Assembly (NCBI RefSeq): GCF_013522925.1
Contig: NZ_JAAMQU010000003.1
Span: forward strand, 372,001-436,000
Origin: Pseudomonas japonica
GTDB lineage: Bacteria > Pseudomonadota > Gammaproteobacteria > Pseudomonadales > Pseudomonadaceae
Length of the DNA stretch: 64,000 nucleotides
Direction: 5' to 3'
The notes beneath the pieces are model-generated. The model was not told the origin of the DNA, made no database searches, and saw only the letters and a program-made list of their open reading frames with translations. Position numbers and translations under genes: made by a program. Below are positions 50,831 to 58,224 of the stretch, piece after piece (position 1 is the first letter of the stretch; every line of letters begins with the position of its first letter).

Positions 50831-50918
50831 TGTGCGCATAAGCTTACGCCCAATGCGCGCCCAGCCTGAGGAGCACCCGGCAACCTGCCGAGGCACAGGT
50901 TCCCGGGCCAATCGTGCG

Positions 50919-51758
50919 TTAACCGAGGTCGCTCGCCTGGTGCCGCTCGGGCAATTGCTCGGCTTCGTCGCCCCACACGCGGTTCACTCGCCGCCCACGG
51001 ATCACCGCAGGCCGCTGAGCGATTTCATTCGCCCAGCGCAGTACATGTGTGTACTCCTGCACGGCGAGGAATTCGCCTGCGGAATAGAGGTTGCCGCGCA
51101 CCAGCTCACCGTACCAGGGCCATACGGCAATGTCGGCGATGGTGTAGGCGCTACCGGCCAGGTACGGCTGCTCGGCGAGGCGGCGGTTGAGCACGTCCAG
51201 TTGGCGTTTCGCCTCCATGGTGAAACGGTCGATGGGGTACTGCATCTTTTCCGGCGCATACGCATAAAAGTGCCCGAAGCCTCCGCCCAGGTACGGCGCT
51301 GCGCCCATTTGCCAGAACAGCCAGTTGAGGGTTTCTGCGCGGCCGGCGGGGTCGGCTGGCAAAAAGGCGCCGAACTTCTCGGCCAGGTGCAGCAGGATCG
51401 AACCGGACTCGAACACCCGCACAGGCACCTCACCGCTGTGATCAACCAGCGCGGGGATCTTGGAGTTAGGGTTGATGTCCACGAACTCACTGCCGAACTG
51501 GTCACCCTCCGAGATGCGGATCAGCCATGCGTCGTACTCCGCGCCCGTATGGCCCAAGGCAAGCAGCTCTTCCAGCAGTACGGTGACCTTTACGCCATTG
51601 GGCGTGGCCATGGAGTACAGCTGCAACGGGTGCTTGCCTACGGGCAGGGGCTTGTCATGGGTTGCGCCGGCGATGGGGCGGTTGATGCTGGCGAACTGGC
51701 CGCCAGACGGCGCCTCGTGTTTCCAGACCTTGGGTGGAACGTACGCGGTGTCGCTCAT
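50919..51758 (-). CDS. yghU: YghU-like glutathione S-transferase family protein
   Basis: 279 residues (YghU is 288). KVWKHEAPSGGQFASINRPI at the N-terminus, thioredoxin domain with KHPLQLYSMATPNGVKVTVL, NPNSKIPALVD (cis-Pro) and FESGSILLHLAEKFG, then the all-helical domain. YghU/YfcG-type enzymes show disulfide-bond reductase activity with glutathione. The ATG at 51758 follows GGAGGTTACCC on the minus strand. It is downstream of the LysR gene on the same strand, 46 bp apart. Confidence 0.85.
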   Translation of the reverse strand: MSDTAYVPPKVWKHEAPSGGQFASINRPIAGATHDKPLPVGKHPLQLYSMATPNGVKVTVLLEELLALGHTGAEYDAWLIRISEGDQFGSEFVDINPNSKIPALVDHSGEVPVRVFESGSILLHLAEKFGAFLPADPAGRAETLNWLFWQMGAAPYLGGGFGHFYAYAPEKMQYPIDRFTMEAKRQLDVLNRRLAEQPYLAGSAYTIADIAVWPWYGELVRGNLYSAGEFLAVQEYTHVLRWANEIAQRPAVIRGRRVNRVWGDEAEQLPERHQASDLG

Positions 51759-51804
51759 GGGTAACCTCCAGGGGTTCGATAGCCGGTAGGGTGGCACTAG
51801 CGTA

Positions 51805-52698
51805 TCAGGCAGCGTTGCCACCCAGTTCGTTCTTCAGGAAATCGAGAAACGCGCGAGTTTTCATCGGCACCCGGCGCGCGGTGGGGTACACGGCGTTGAT
51901 GGAGATCGGCGGCGCCTGCCACTCGCACATCACCGCCACCAGGCTACCGCGGCCCAACGCCTGCTCCACGATGAACGTAGGCAGCAGGGCAATGCCCATT
52001 CCGGCCTCGGCCGCCTGGGCGAGCAGGTCCCCGTTGTTGGCATGCAGCGGCCCGGTAACATGTACGTTCTGGGTTTCCCGGCCATTGCTCAGTTGCAGGG
52101 TAACGCCGCTTTGCAGGTAGCCATAGTTCAAGAACGCATGGCCGGCCAGGTCCCTGGGGTGCTGCGGCGTGCCGGCGCGTTCAAGATAGTCAGGGGAGGC
52201 CACCAGCATTCGCGGGGCAGGCGCCAACTGGCGTGCTACCAACGAGGAGTCGGCGAGGCTTGCGATGCGGATGGTCACATCGAAGCCGCCCTTGATCGGG
52301 TCTACTTGCTGGTCACTGAGCACCAGCTGCAGCTCCAGCCGGGGATGTAGCGCATGAAAGCGCGGCAGCAGCGCGCCCAGCTGGGTGAGCCCGAACGACA
52401 TCGGCGCGTTCACCCGCAGCACCCCCTGCACTTCGGCCAGCCCACTGCGGGCGCGCTGCTCGGCTTCATCGAGCGAGGCGATCAATTCGCGGCAGGCTTC
52501 GTAGTATTCGGCGCCGGCTTCGGTCAGGTGCAGGCTGCGGGTGGTCCGCAGCAACAGCTGTACGCCAAGATTTTCCTCCAGTGCCTGGATCTGCTTGCTC
52601 ACCTTCGAACGGGGAACGCGCATGGCCCTGGCCGCTGCGGCAAAACCGTTGGCGTCCACGGTTGAAACAAAAGCGCGCATGCATTCAATACGGTCCAT
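51805..52698 (-). CDS. LysR family transcriptional regulator
   Basis: 297 residues. MDRIECMRAFVSTVDANGFA then RVPRSKVSKQIQALEENLGV is the LysR helix-turn-helix; the effector domain has LGALLPRFHALHPRLELQLV. It belongs to the branch with tryptophan/aromatic-style N-termini often controlling divergent oxidoreductases or esterases. ATG at 52698 is preferred to GTG at 52704. It is divergent from a secreted esterase gene (140-bp gap), the most likely target, and is followed by the YghU-like gene. Confidence 0.85.
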   Translation of the reverse strand: MDRIECMRAFVSTVDANGFAAAARAMRVPRSKVSKQIQALEENLGVQLLLRTTRSLHLTEAGAEYYEACRELIASLDEAEQRARSGLAEVQGVLRVNAPMSFGLTQLGALLPRFHALHPRLELQLVLSDQQVDPIKGGFDVTIRIASLADSSLVARQLAPAPRMLVASPDYLERAGTPQHPRDLAGHAFLNYGYLQSGVTLQLSNGRETQNVHVTGPLHANNGDLLAQAAEAGMGIALLPTFIVEQALGRGSLVAVMCEWQAPPISINAVYPTARRVPMKTRAFLDFLKNELGGNAA

Positions 52699-52838
52699 CG
52701 ACACTGTCCCTAAACTGGAATCAATAAGTCCTGATTCTAGGGAATTGTTGCGCCGCTGCGCTAGCCCTAAAGTACACCCATGCCATGGCGATCACCCGAA
52801 ACCGCCCCTGGCGCCTCATCACTATAAGGAGATACTCA

Positions 52839-53858
52839 ATGACCCTGTTGCGCAAAACCCTCACCGCCACTGCACTCGCCCTGTCCATTGGCAGCGCTTT
52901 CGCTGCCGAGCCCGATGCCATTGCCAACCAGCGTATCCAGGCCTTCCTCAATGCCCTGAACGCAGGCGGCGGCAAGCCGCTGGAACAGCAGTCGCCCAAG
53001 GATGCCCGCGCCGTACTGACCGGCGCGCAGAATTCCGTGAAGGTGGACCTGAGCGGCACGGAGGTGAGCGAGCGTCGTATCGAAGCCAGCGGCCAGTCGA
53101 TCAAGCTGACCGTGGTAAGGCCGGCCGGTGTCAAAGGCGCGCTGCCCGTGTTCATGTTCTTCCACGGTGGCGGCTGGGTGCTGGGCGACTACCCAACCCA
53201 TGCGCGGTTGATCCATGACCTGGTGGTGGGCTCTGGCGCGGTAGCGGTGTATGTGGACTACACCCCATCGCCCGAGGCGCATTTCCCTACCGCGATCAAC
53301 CAGGCTTATGCGGCCACTCGCTGGGTAGCCGAGCACGGCCGCGAGATCAACGTGGACGGCAGCCGCCTGGCGGTAGCGGGTAACAGCGTGGGCGGCAATA
53401 TGGCTGCGGTAGTAAGCCTGATGGCCAAGGAGCAGGGCACACCGAAGCTGCGCTTCCAGGCCCTGCTATGGCCGGTGACCGATGCCAGCTTCGACACCGG
53501 CTCCTATCAGCAATACGCTGAAGGGCATTTCCTTACTCGCAACATGATGAAGTGGTTCTGGGACAGCTACACCACCGACGCCGCTCAACGCGCCGACATC
53601 CACGCTTCGCCATTGCGCGCTACCACCGAACAGCTCAAGGGTCTGCCGCCTGCGCTGGTACAAACCGCGGCCCTGGACGTGTTGCGTGATGAAGGCGAGG
53701 CCTATGCTCGCAAGCTGGACGCGGCTGGGGTGCCGGTTACCGCCGTGCGCTACAACGGCATGATCCATGACTACGGGCTGCTCAACCCCTTGAGCGACGT
53801 GCCAGAAGTACAGGCTGCAATGCGCCAGGCCGCGAATGAGCTTAAAGCCCACCTTTGA
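52839..53858 (+). CDS. Secreted alpha/beta hydrolase of the hormone-sensitive-lipase family
   Basis: 339 residues. Signal peptide MTLLRKTLTATALALSIGSA, ending AFA. Oxyanion motif FHGGGW, nucleophile Ser in GNSVGGN (the usual GDSAGG reads GNSVGG), acid Asp in ALDVLRDEG and His in MIHDYG: the full HSL/family IV set. It would hydrolyse short-chain esters in the periplasm. The ATG at 52839 follows ATAAGGAGATACTCA. Divergent LysR gene is the probable regulator. Confidence 0.85.
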   Translation: MTLLRKTLTATALALSIGSAFAAEPDAIANQRIQAFLNALNAGGGKPLEQQSPKDARAVLTGAQNSVKVDLSGTEVSERRIEASGQSIKLTVVRPAGVKGALPVFMFFHGGGWVLGDYPTHARLIHDLVVGSGAVAVYVDYTPSPEAHFPTAINQAYAATRWVAEHGREINVDGSRLAVAGNSVGGNMAAVVSLMAKEQGTPKLRFQALLWPVTDASFDTGSYQQYAEGHFLTRNMMKWFWDSYTTDAAQRADIHASPLRATTEQLKGLPPALVQTAALDVLRDEGEAYARKLDAAGVPVTAVRYNGMIHDYGLLNPLSDVPEVQAAMRQAANELKAHL

Positions 53859-53882
53859 GTGGCCTCTGAGCGGCAAGCCATA

Positions 53883-53928
53883 AGCTGCAAGCTGCAAGCC
53901 AAGAGCGCCTGGCTTGTAGCTTGTAGCT
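53883..53928. repeat. Intergenic hairpin, Pseudomonas-type AGCTGCAAG repeat
   Basis: AGCTGCAAGCTGCAAGCCA (53883-53901), 8-nt loop, TGGCTTGTAGCTTGTAGCT (53910-53928). The 19-bp stem is complete if two G-U pairs are allowed, and TTGAAGCT repeats follow. It sits between two co-directional esterase genes. Such repeats occur between genes in several Pseudomonas; the role may be a transcription or mRNA-stability signal. Confidence 0.6.
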
Positions 53929-53989
53929 TGAAGCTTGAAGCTCCAATGGCTATGGTCGCGGGCTGAACATTGCCAGGAGCTGTTACCTG

Positions 53990-54907
53990 ATGCCCGTCGA
54001 CAATTACCGACCCAATCCCGACCTGCTGGCTTACGCACAACAGGGGCGCGCCAGTTACCGGGGAATGATCCCGAGGGCCGGCGTGCCGGACCCGGTGGCC
54101 GAAGTGCGGGACATGGACATCCCGGTGGCGCATCTGCAGCAGGCCCTGGCAGCCAGGTTGTACGTGCCTGCTACCCCTTCATCCGAACCTTGCAGGCCCG
54201 TGGTGCTGTTCCTCCACGGCGGGGGGTTCATCTGCGGGGATCTCGATACCCACGACGTCATGCTCCGCGCCCTGGCGAACCGCAGCGGTGCGCTGGTGAT
54301 CTCGTTGGCGTATCGGCTGGCACCCGAGGCGCCCTTTCCGGCAGCGCTGGAGGATACCTTCGCTGCGCTGACCTGGCTCAAAGCCAATGCTCAGGAACTG
54401 GGGGGTGACCAGCACCGCCTGATCGTGTGCGGCGACAGCGCCGGTGGCAACCTGGCGGCGGCGGTGTGCCTGCTGGCCCGGGAGCGGGGCGGGCCAGGCA
54501 TTGCCGGGCAAGTGTTGTTCTATCCCAACCTTGACGGCATCGGCGACACCGCTTCCTGGGCTGCGTTGGGTGACCGGTATTTCCCCACCCGGGCGGCGAT
54601 GGAGCTCACGCTGCAGTGCTACGTGCCAGGCCCGACGGAGCAGCGACATGACCCTCTGGTGGCGCCGCTGCGGGCAGCCCTGCATGGCTTGCCGCCGGCC
54701 TTGGTTATCAGCGCCGGGCTGGACCCGCTCAAGGATGAAGGCCGCGCGTATGCGCTGAAGCTGCGCGAGGCAGGGGTTGCGGCTCAGGAGACGCTGTACC
54801 CGGAGGTGGAACATGGCTTCGTGCAATTTTTCAAGGAAGCCTGCAACGGCCGCATGGGCGAACAGGCACTGGACCAGGCCGCCGCGTTCGTGAAAGCCTG
54901 CCGCTGA
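53990..54907 (+). CDS. Alpha/beta hydrolase, hormone-sensitive-lipase family (cytoplasmic)
   Basis: 305 residues. FLHGGGFICGDLDTHD, nucleophile in GDSAGGNLAAAV, acid Asp in AGLDPLKDEG and His in VEHGFVQFF: complete family IV esterase set. No signal peptide, so it acts in the cytoplasm. The N-terminal cap is MPVDNYRPNPDLLAYAQQGR. It follows the secreted esterase by 131 bp containing a hairpin, so it is probably a separate transcript. Convergent with the LuxR gene. Confidence 0.85.
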   Translation: MPVDNYRPNPDLLAYAQQGRASYRGMIPRAGVPDPVAEVRDMDIPVAHLQQALAARLYVPATPSSEPCRPVVLFLHGGGFICGDLDTHDVMLRALANRSGALVISLAYRLAPEAPFPAALEDTFAALTWLKANAQELGGDQHRLIVCGDSAGGNLAAAVCLLARERGGPGIAGQVLFYPNLDGIGDTASWAALGDRYFPTRAAMELTLQCYVPGPTEQRHDPLVAPLRAALHGLPPALVISAGLDPLKDEGRAYALKLREAGVAAQETLYPEVEHGFVQFFKEACNGRMGEQALDQAAAFVKACR

Positions 54908-54935
54908 CGGTATACCTTACAAGACCTCGCTGGGG

Positions 54936-55748
54936 TCAGCTGCTCGTGTTTTGCGCCTGAAGAAAGATGGAAAACAGCTCGGACTGCGATTTGATCCCAA
55001 GCTTGCTGTACATGTGCTTTCTGTGAACCCGCACGGTTTCCGCGGAAATATCCAGCTTGCGGGCGATTTCCTTGCTGGAGCAGCCGCTGAGCATCAGCCG
55101 GCCCACGTCCAGTTCCCGTGCGGTGAGCTGGGCGCCCCGGCTCTGTTGCACCGACGCTTCCAGCCGGTCTCGCCAGCTGTCTGCGCAGGGCACGGGAGCG
55201 GCCAATAGGGCAGCCGGCTCACTCACCTCGAACGGCATTCGCTGTCGCAACAGTGCAACCACCCATGGGTGGATCATTGCCAGCAAGGCGATCTGCTCAG
55301 GGCTGAAGCGCTGGGTACAGCCCAATGAAAGGCACAGGGTGCGGTCCGGGTCCAGTTGGCAGTTGAATTGCACCTCATCGGCAACCACGTTCAGGCGGAA
55401 GTAACGCTGGTAGTACTCCGTCAGTTCAAAGTGTTCCGGCGCCACCTCGGCCAGGCGGAACAGGCCACTGTGGGGGCGCTCCCGGCTGGCGATATAGAAG
55501 GGGTCCAGCAGGTACAGGCCGTGGAGGTAATCCTGGAACAATTCGTCAGGGCTGCCATCCTGCGCAGGGCACTCGGCGAACACCAGCGGGCGCTCGGCGC
55601 TGCTGAATTGCAGCGCAACCCAGCTATCGAAGGGCACGTGCTGCTGTATCAGCCGCACCAGCTGCGCCCAGAAGTTAGGGCGGTCCAGGCCTTCGATCAA
55701 TTGAGCGATCGAGCGGTGCCATGCCATGTCCTGAAGCGTGACTGTCAT
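54936..55748 (-). CDS. LuxR family transcriptional regulator with non-receiver sensor domain
   Basis: 270 residues. C-terminal HTH is clear: LTARELDVGRLMLSGCSSKE then AETVRVHRKHMYSKLGI. The N-terminal ~190 residues are not a receiver (no phospho-Asp pattern) and not an obvious autoinducer domain; they resemble a GAF/PAS-like cytoplasmic sensor. It is divergent from the nitrilase-family gene (131-bp gap), so it probably senses the substrate of that enzyme. Confidence 0.75.
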   Translation of the reverse strand: MTVTLQDMAWHRSIAQLIEGLDRPNFWAQLVRLIQQHVPFDSWVALQFSSAERPLVFAECPAQDGSPDELFQDYLHGLYLLDPFYIASRERPHSGLFRLAEVAPEHFELTEYYQRYFRLNVVADEVQFNCQLDPDRTLCLSLGCTQRFSPEQIALLAMIHPWVVALLRQRMPFEVSEPAALLAAPVPCADSWRDRLEASVQQSRGAQLTARELDVGRLMLSGCSSKEIARKLDISAETVRVHRKHMYSKLGIKSQSELFSIFLQAQNTSS

Positions 55749-55879
55749 CGTTCTACCCCTGATGGGTTACCTCAGCTGCGGAATACCCCCTGGCCCGCGC
55801 TGATGCGCATACTGCCCGCACAGCCGCCCGCCGGCCAGCATTTTGCGGCGGGCACGCACAAGAACCTTGAGGAGCACCC

Positions 55880-56701
55880 ATGAAGGTCGAACTCGCCCAA
55901 CTCGCAGGGCAGGACAACGATACCGCCCACAACCTTACCCAGGCCTTGCGGGCGATTGCTGAATGCGCCGCTGACACCCAGTTGATCGTTTTTCCGGAAA
56001 CGCACCTGATGGGCTTTCCGTCCCGGGAAACCGTAGCGCGTGTGGCTGAACCACTGGATGGCCCCACGGTGGCTGCGGTGCAAGCCGCCGCCCGGGAACG
56101 CGGGGTCGCAGTGGTGATCGGCCTGGCGGAAAGCGACAAGGGCCAGTTCTATAACACCACAGTGCTGATCACCCCGGACGGCATCGCGCTGCGCTACCGC
56201 AAAACCCACCTGTGGGCGTCGGACCGTGGGGTTTTCACCCCCGGGGACCGCTTCGCCACCTGCGTGTGGAATGGCGTACGGGTAGGCCTGTTGATCTGTT
56301 ACGACATCGAGTTCCCGGAGTCGGCCCGGGCCCTCGCGCAGTTGGGCGCCGATTTGATCATTGTCACCAACGGCAACATGGACCCCTACGGCCCGGTACA
56401 CCGCACCGCGATCATGGCGCGGGCTCAGGAAAATCAGGCTTTTGCGCTAATGGTCAATCGGGTAGGCGAAGGGGATGGGGCACTGGTGTTCGCCGGCGGC
56501 AGCGCATTGGTCGACCCGTTCGGCACGCTGCTCCATGAAGCCGGCCGCGACCAAACCTGCTTCGCGGTGGAGCTGGACTTCGCCCAACTGGCCGCCGCGC
56601 GCCGGGACTACCGCTACCTGCACGACCAGCGGCTGCGGTTGCCAGGCCAGGTGATCGAGCATCCCGACGGGCTTCGCGAGTTGCTGATCCCCCAGGCATA
56701 A
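55880..56701 (+). CDS. Carbon-nitrogen hydrolase (nitrilase superfamily amidase)
   Basis: 273 residues. The catalytic triad is visible: Glu40 in IVFPETHLMGF, Lys108 in YRKTHLW and Cys140 in LLICYDIEFPE. This is the pattern of amidase/N-carbamoyl or omega-amidase members. It likely hydrolyses an amide or N-carbamoyl amine in the cytoplasm. TTGAGGAGCACCC is the ribosome site. The next gene is an amino-acid/amine permease, so import followed by hydrolysis is likely. Confidence 0.85.
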   Translation: MKVELAQLAGQDNDTAHNLTQALRAIAECAADTQLIVFPETHLMGFPSRETVARVAEPLDGPTVAAVQAAARERGVAVVIGLAESDKGQFYNTTVLITPDGIALRYRKTHLWASDRGVFTPGDRFATCVWNGVRVGLLICYDIEFPESARALAQLGADLIIVTNGNMDPYGPVHRTAIMARAQENQAFALMVNRVGEGDGALVFAGGSALVDPFGTLLHEAGRDQTCFAVELDFAQLAAARRDYRYLHDQRLRLPGQVIEHPDGLRELLIPQA

Positions 56702-56780
56702 CCGCTTTTTCAAAACAAGAACGTTTGTTGCGCCGCACTTTATCTCTGCCATAAAACCTATAAATCCGGAGTGGTCGCTC

Positions 56781-58106
56781 ATGGCTCGTTTGCAACGTAC
56801 CCTTTCACTGGGGTCGGTGGTGCTGTTCGGCATCGCTTACATGACCCCTATCATTGTGCTCGGCACCTTTGGCATTCTCGCCCAGGCCACAGACGGCCAG
56901 GTGCCTGCAGCCTACCTGGCTGCGCTGATCGCCATGTTCTTTACTGCGATGAGCTATGGCCGTATGGCCGCGGCTTTTCCCGTGGCCGGCTCGGCGTACA
57001 GTTATGTGCGCAAGGCTATCAGCCCCCGGCTGGGCTTTATCGCCGGCTGGGCTGTGCTGCTCGACTACCTGTTCCTGCCCATGGCGATCTGGCTGATTGG
57101 CGCGGCCTACCTGGGCTCGGCCTTCCCGTCGGTGCCGCAACCGGTGTGGGTGCTGGCGTTCATCGTGGTCACCAGCGCAATCAATATCGTTGGCTTGAAG
57201 CTGGCCAATACCGTCAATGCCTTGCTCATGCTGGTGCAGTTCCTGGTGCTGGCAGCCTTCGTGGCCTTGTGTATCCACTATATAGGCGGTGATGGGCATA
57301 CGCCGCTGTGGTCCTTGGCACCTTTCACCAGCGGCAATCTGCAAATGCCGCTCATCATGAGCGGCGCGGCCATTGCCTGTTACTCCTTCCTGGGGTTCGA
57401 CGCGGTCAGCACCCTGACCGAAGAAACGCGCGACCCGCGCCGCACCATCCCCAGGGCCATCATGCTGATCACGCTGGCGGGCGGGCTGATATTTGTGGGG
57501 GTGTCGTACTTTGTGCAACTGGCCCACCCGGGCGCACAGTTCGAGAACATCGACGCCGCGGCTTACGAGATCGCTCGGAACATCGGAGGCGACGTGTTCG
57601 TTTCGGTCTTCCTGATCGGCCTGGTGGTAGGGCAGTTCGCTTCGGGCTTATCGGCGCAGGCCAGCGGCTCCCGGCTTCTGTATGCCATGGGCCGCGATGG
57701 TGTGCTGCCAGCATCGGTGTTCGGCCGGCTGAGCGAGCGCTTCGGTACGCCGGTCAGCAGCATTGTGCTGTGTGCGGTGGTGGCGTTGCTGGCGCTTAAG
57801 CTGGACGTCACCACTTCCACGTCGTTCATCAACTTCGGGGCGTTCCTGGCGTTCAGCCTGGTGAACCTGTCGGTGATCTTCCATTACTGGATCGGAGGCG
57901 CCCGCCGCGGGGTACGAGAAGCGCTGCTGTTCCTGCTGTGCCCATCGATCGGCCTGATAGCGGACCTGTGGCTGATGGTCAGCCTTGACCGCGCCGCGGT
58001 GATACTGGGCATAAGCTGGCTGGTACTTGGCTGTGGCTGGTTGGCCTGGCTCACGGGCGGGTTCCGCCGGCAGCCGCCAGAGATGGACTTCCAGGAAGCA
58101 ACCTGA
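56781..58106 (+). CDS. APC family amino acid/polyamine permease
   Basis: 441 residues with twelve predicted helices. LGSVVLFGIAYMTPIIVLGT and FPVAGSAYSYVRKAISPRLG are the APC N-terminal motifs (PuuP/PlaP-like); CYSFLGFDAVSTLTEETRDP near residue 205 is a further family signature. It imports an amino acid or polyamine by proton symport. Same direction as the nitrilase-family gene, 79 bp after its stop. Confidence 0.85.
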   Translation: MARLQRTLSLGSVVLFGIAYMTPIIVLGTFGILAQATDGQVPAAYLAALIAMFFTAMSYGRMAAAFPVAGSAYSYVRKAISPRLGFIAGWAVLLDYLFLPMAIWLIGAAYLGSAFPSVPQPVWVLAFIVVTSAINIVGLKLANTVNALLMLVQFLVLAAFVALCIHYIGGDGHTPLWSLAPFTSGNLQMPLIMSGAAIACYSFLGFDAVSTLTEETRDPRRTIPRAIMLITLAGGLIFVGVSYFVQLAHPGAQFENIDAAAYEIARNIGGDVFVSVFLIGLVVGQFASGLSAQASGSRLLYAMGRDGVLPASVFGRLSERFGTPVSSIVLCAVVALLALKLDVTTSTSFINFGAFLAFSLVNLSVIFHYWIGGARRGVREALLFLLCPSIGLIADLWLMVSLDRAAVILGISWLVLGCGWLAWLTGGFRRQPPEMDFQEAT

Positions 58107-58224
58107 CCCCCGGGCACCTGGTTTTGAAGCACATCGGCGCCTATCAGCTACCGTAAACCCACGCGCACCGTTCGACTCGTAACCCATCCTTCATCACGAA
58201 CGCCAGGCGCGACGGGAGAAGCAC

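Noticed and set aside
50385..51764. 459-codon plus-strand frame opposite the YghU-like gene
   Set aside because: The minus-strand frame is a full glutathione-transferase; the plus frame has no domains and crosses the truncated ssuA-like gene.
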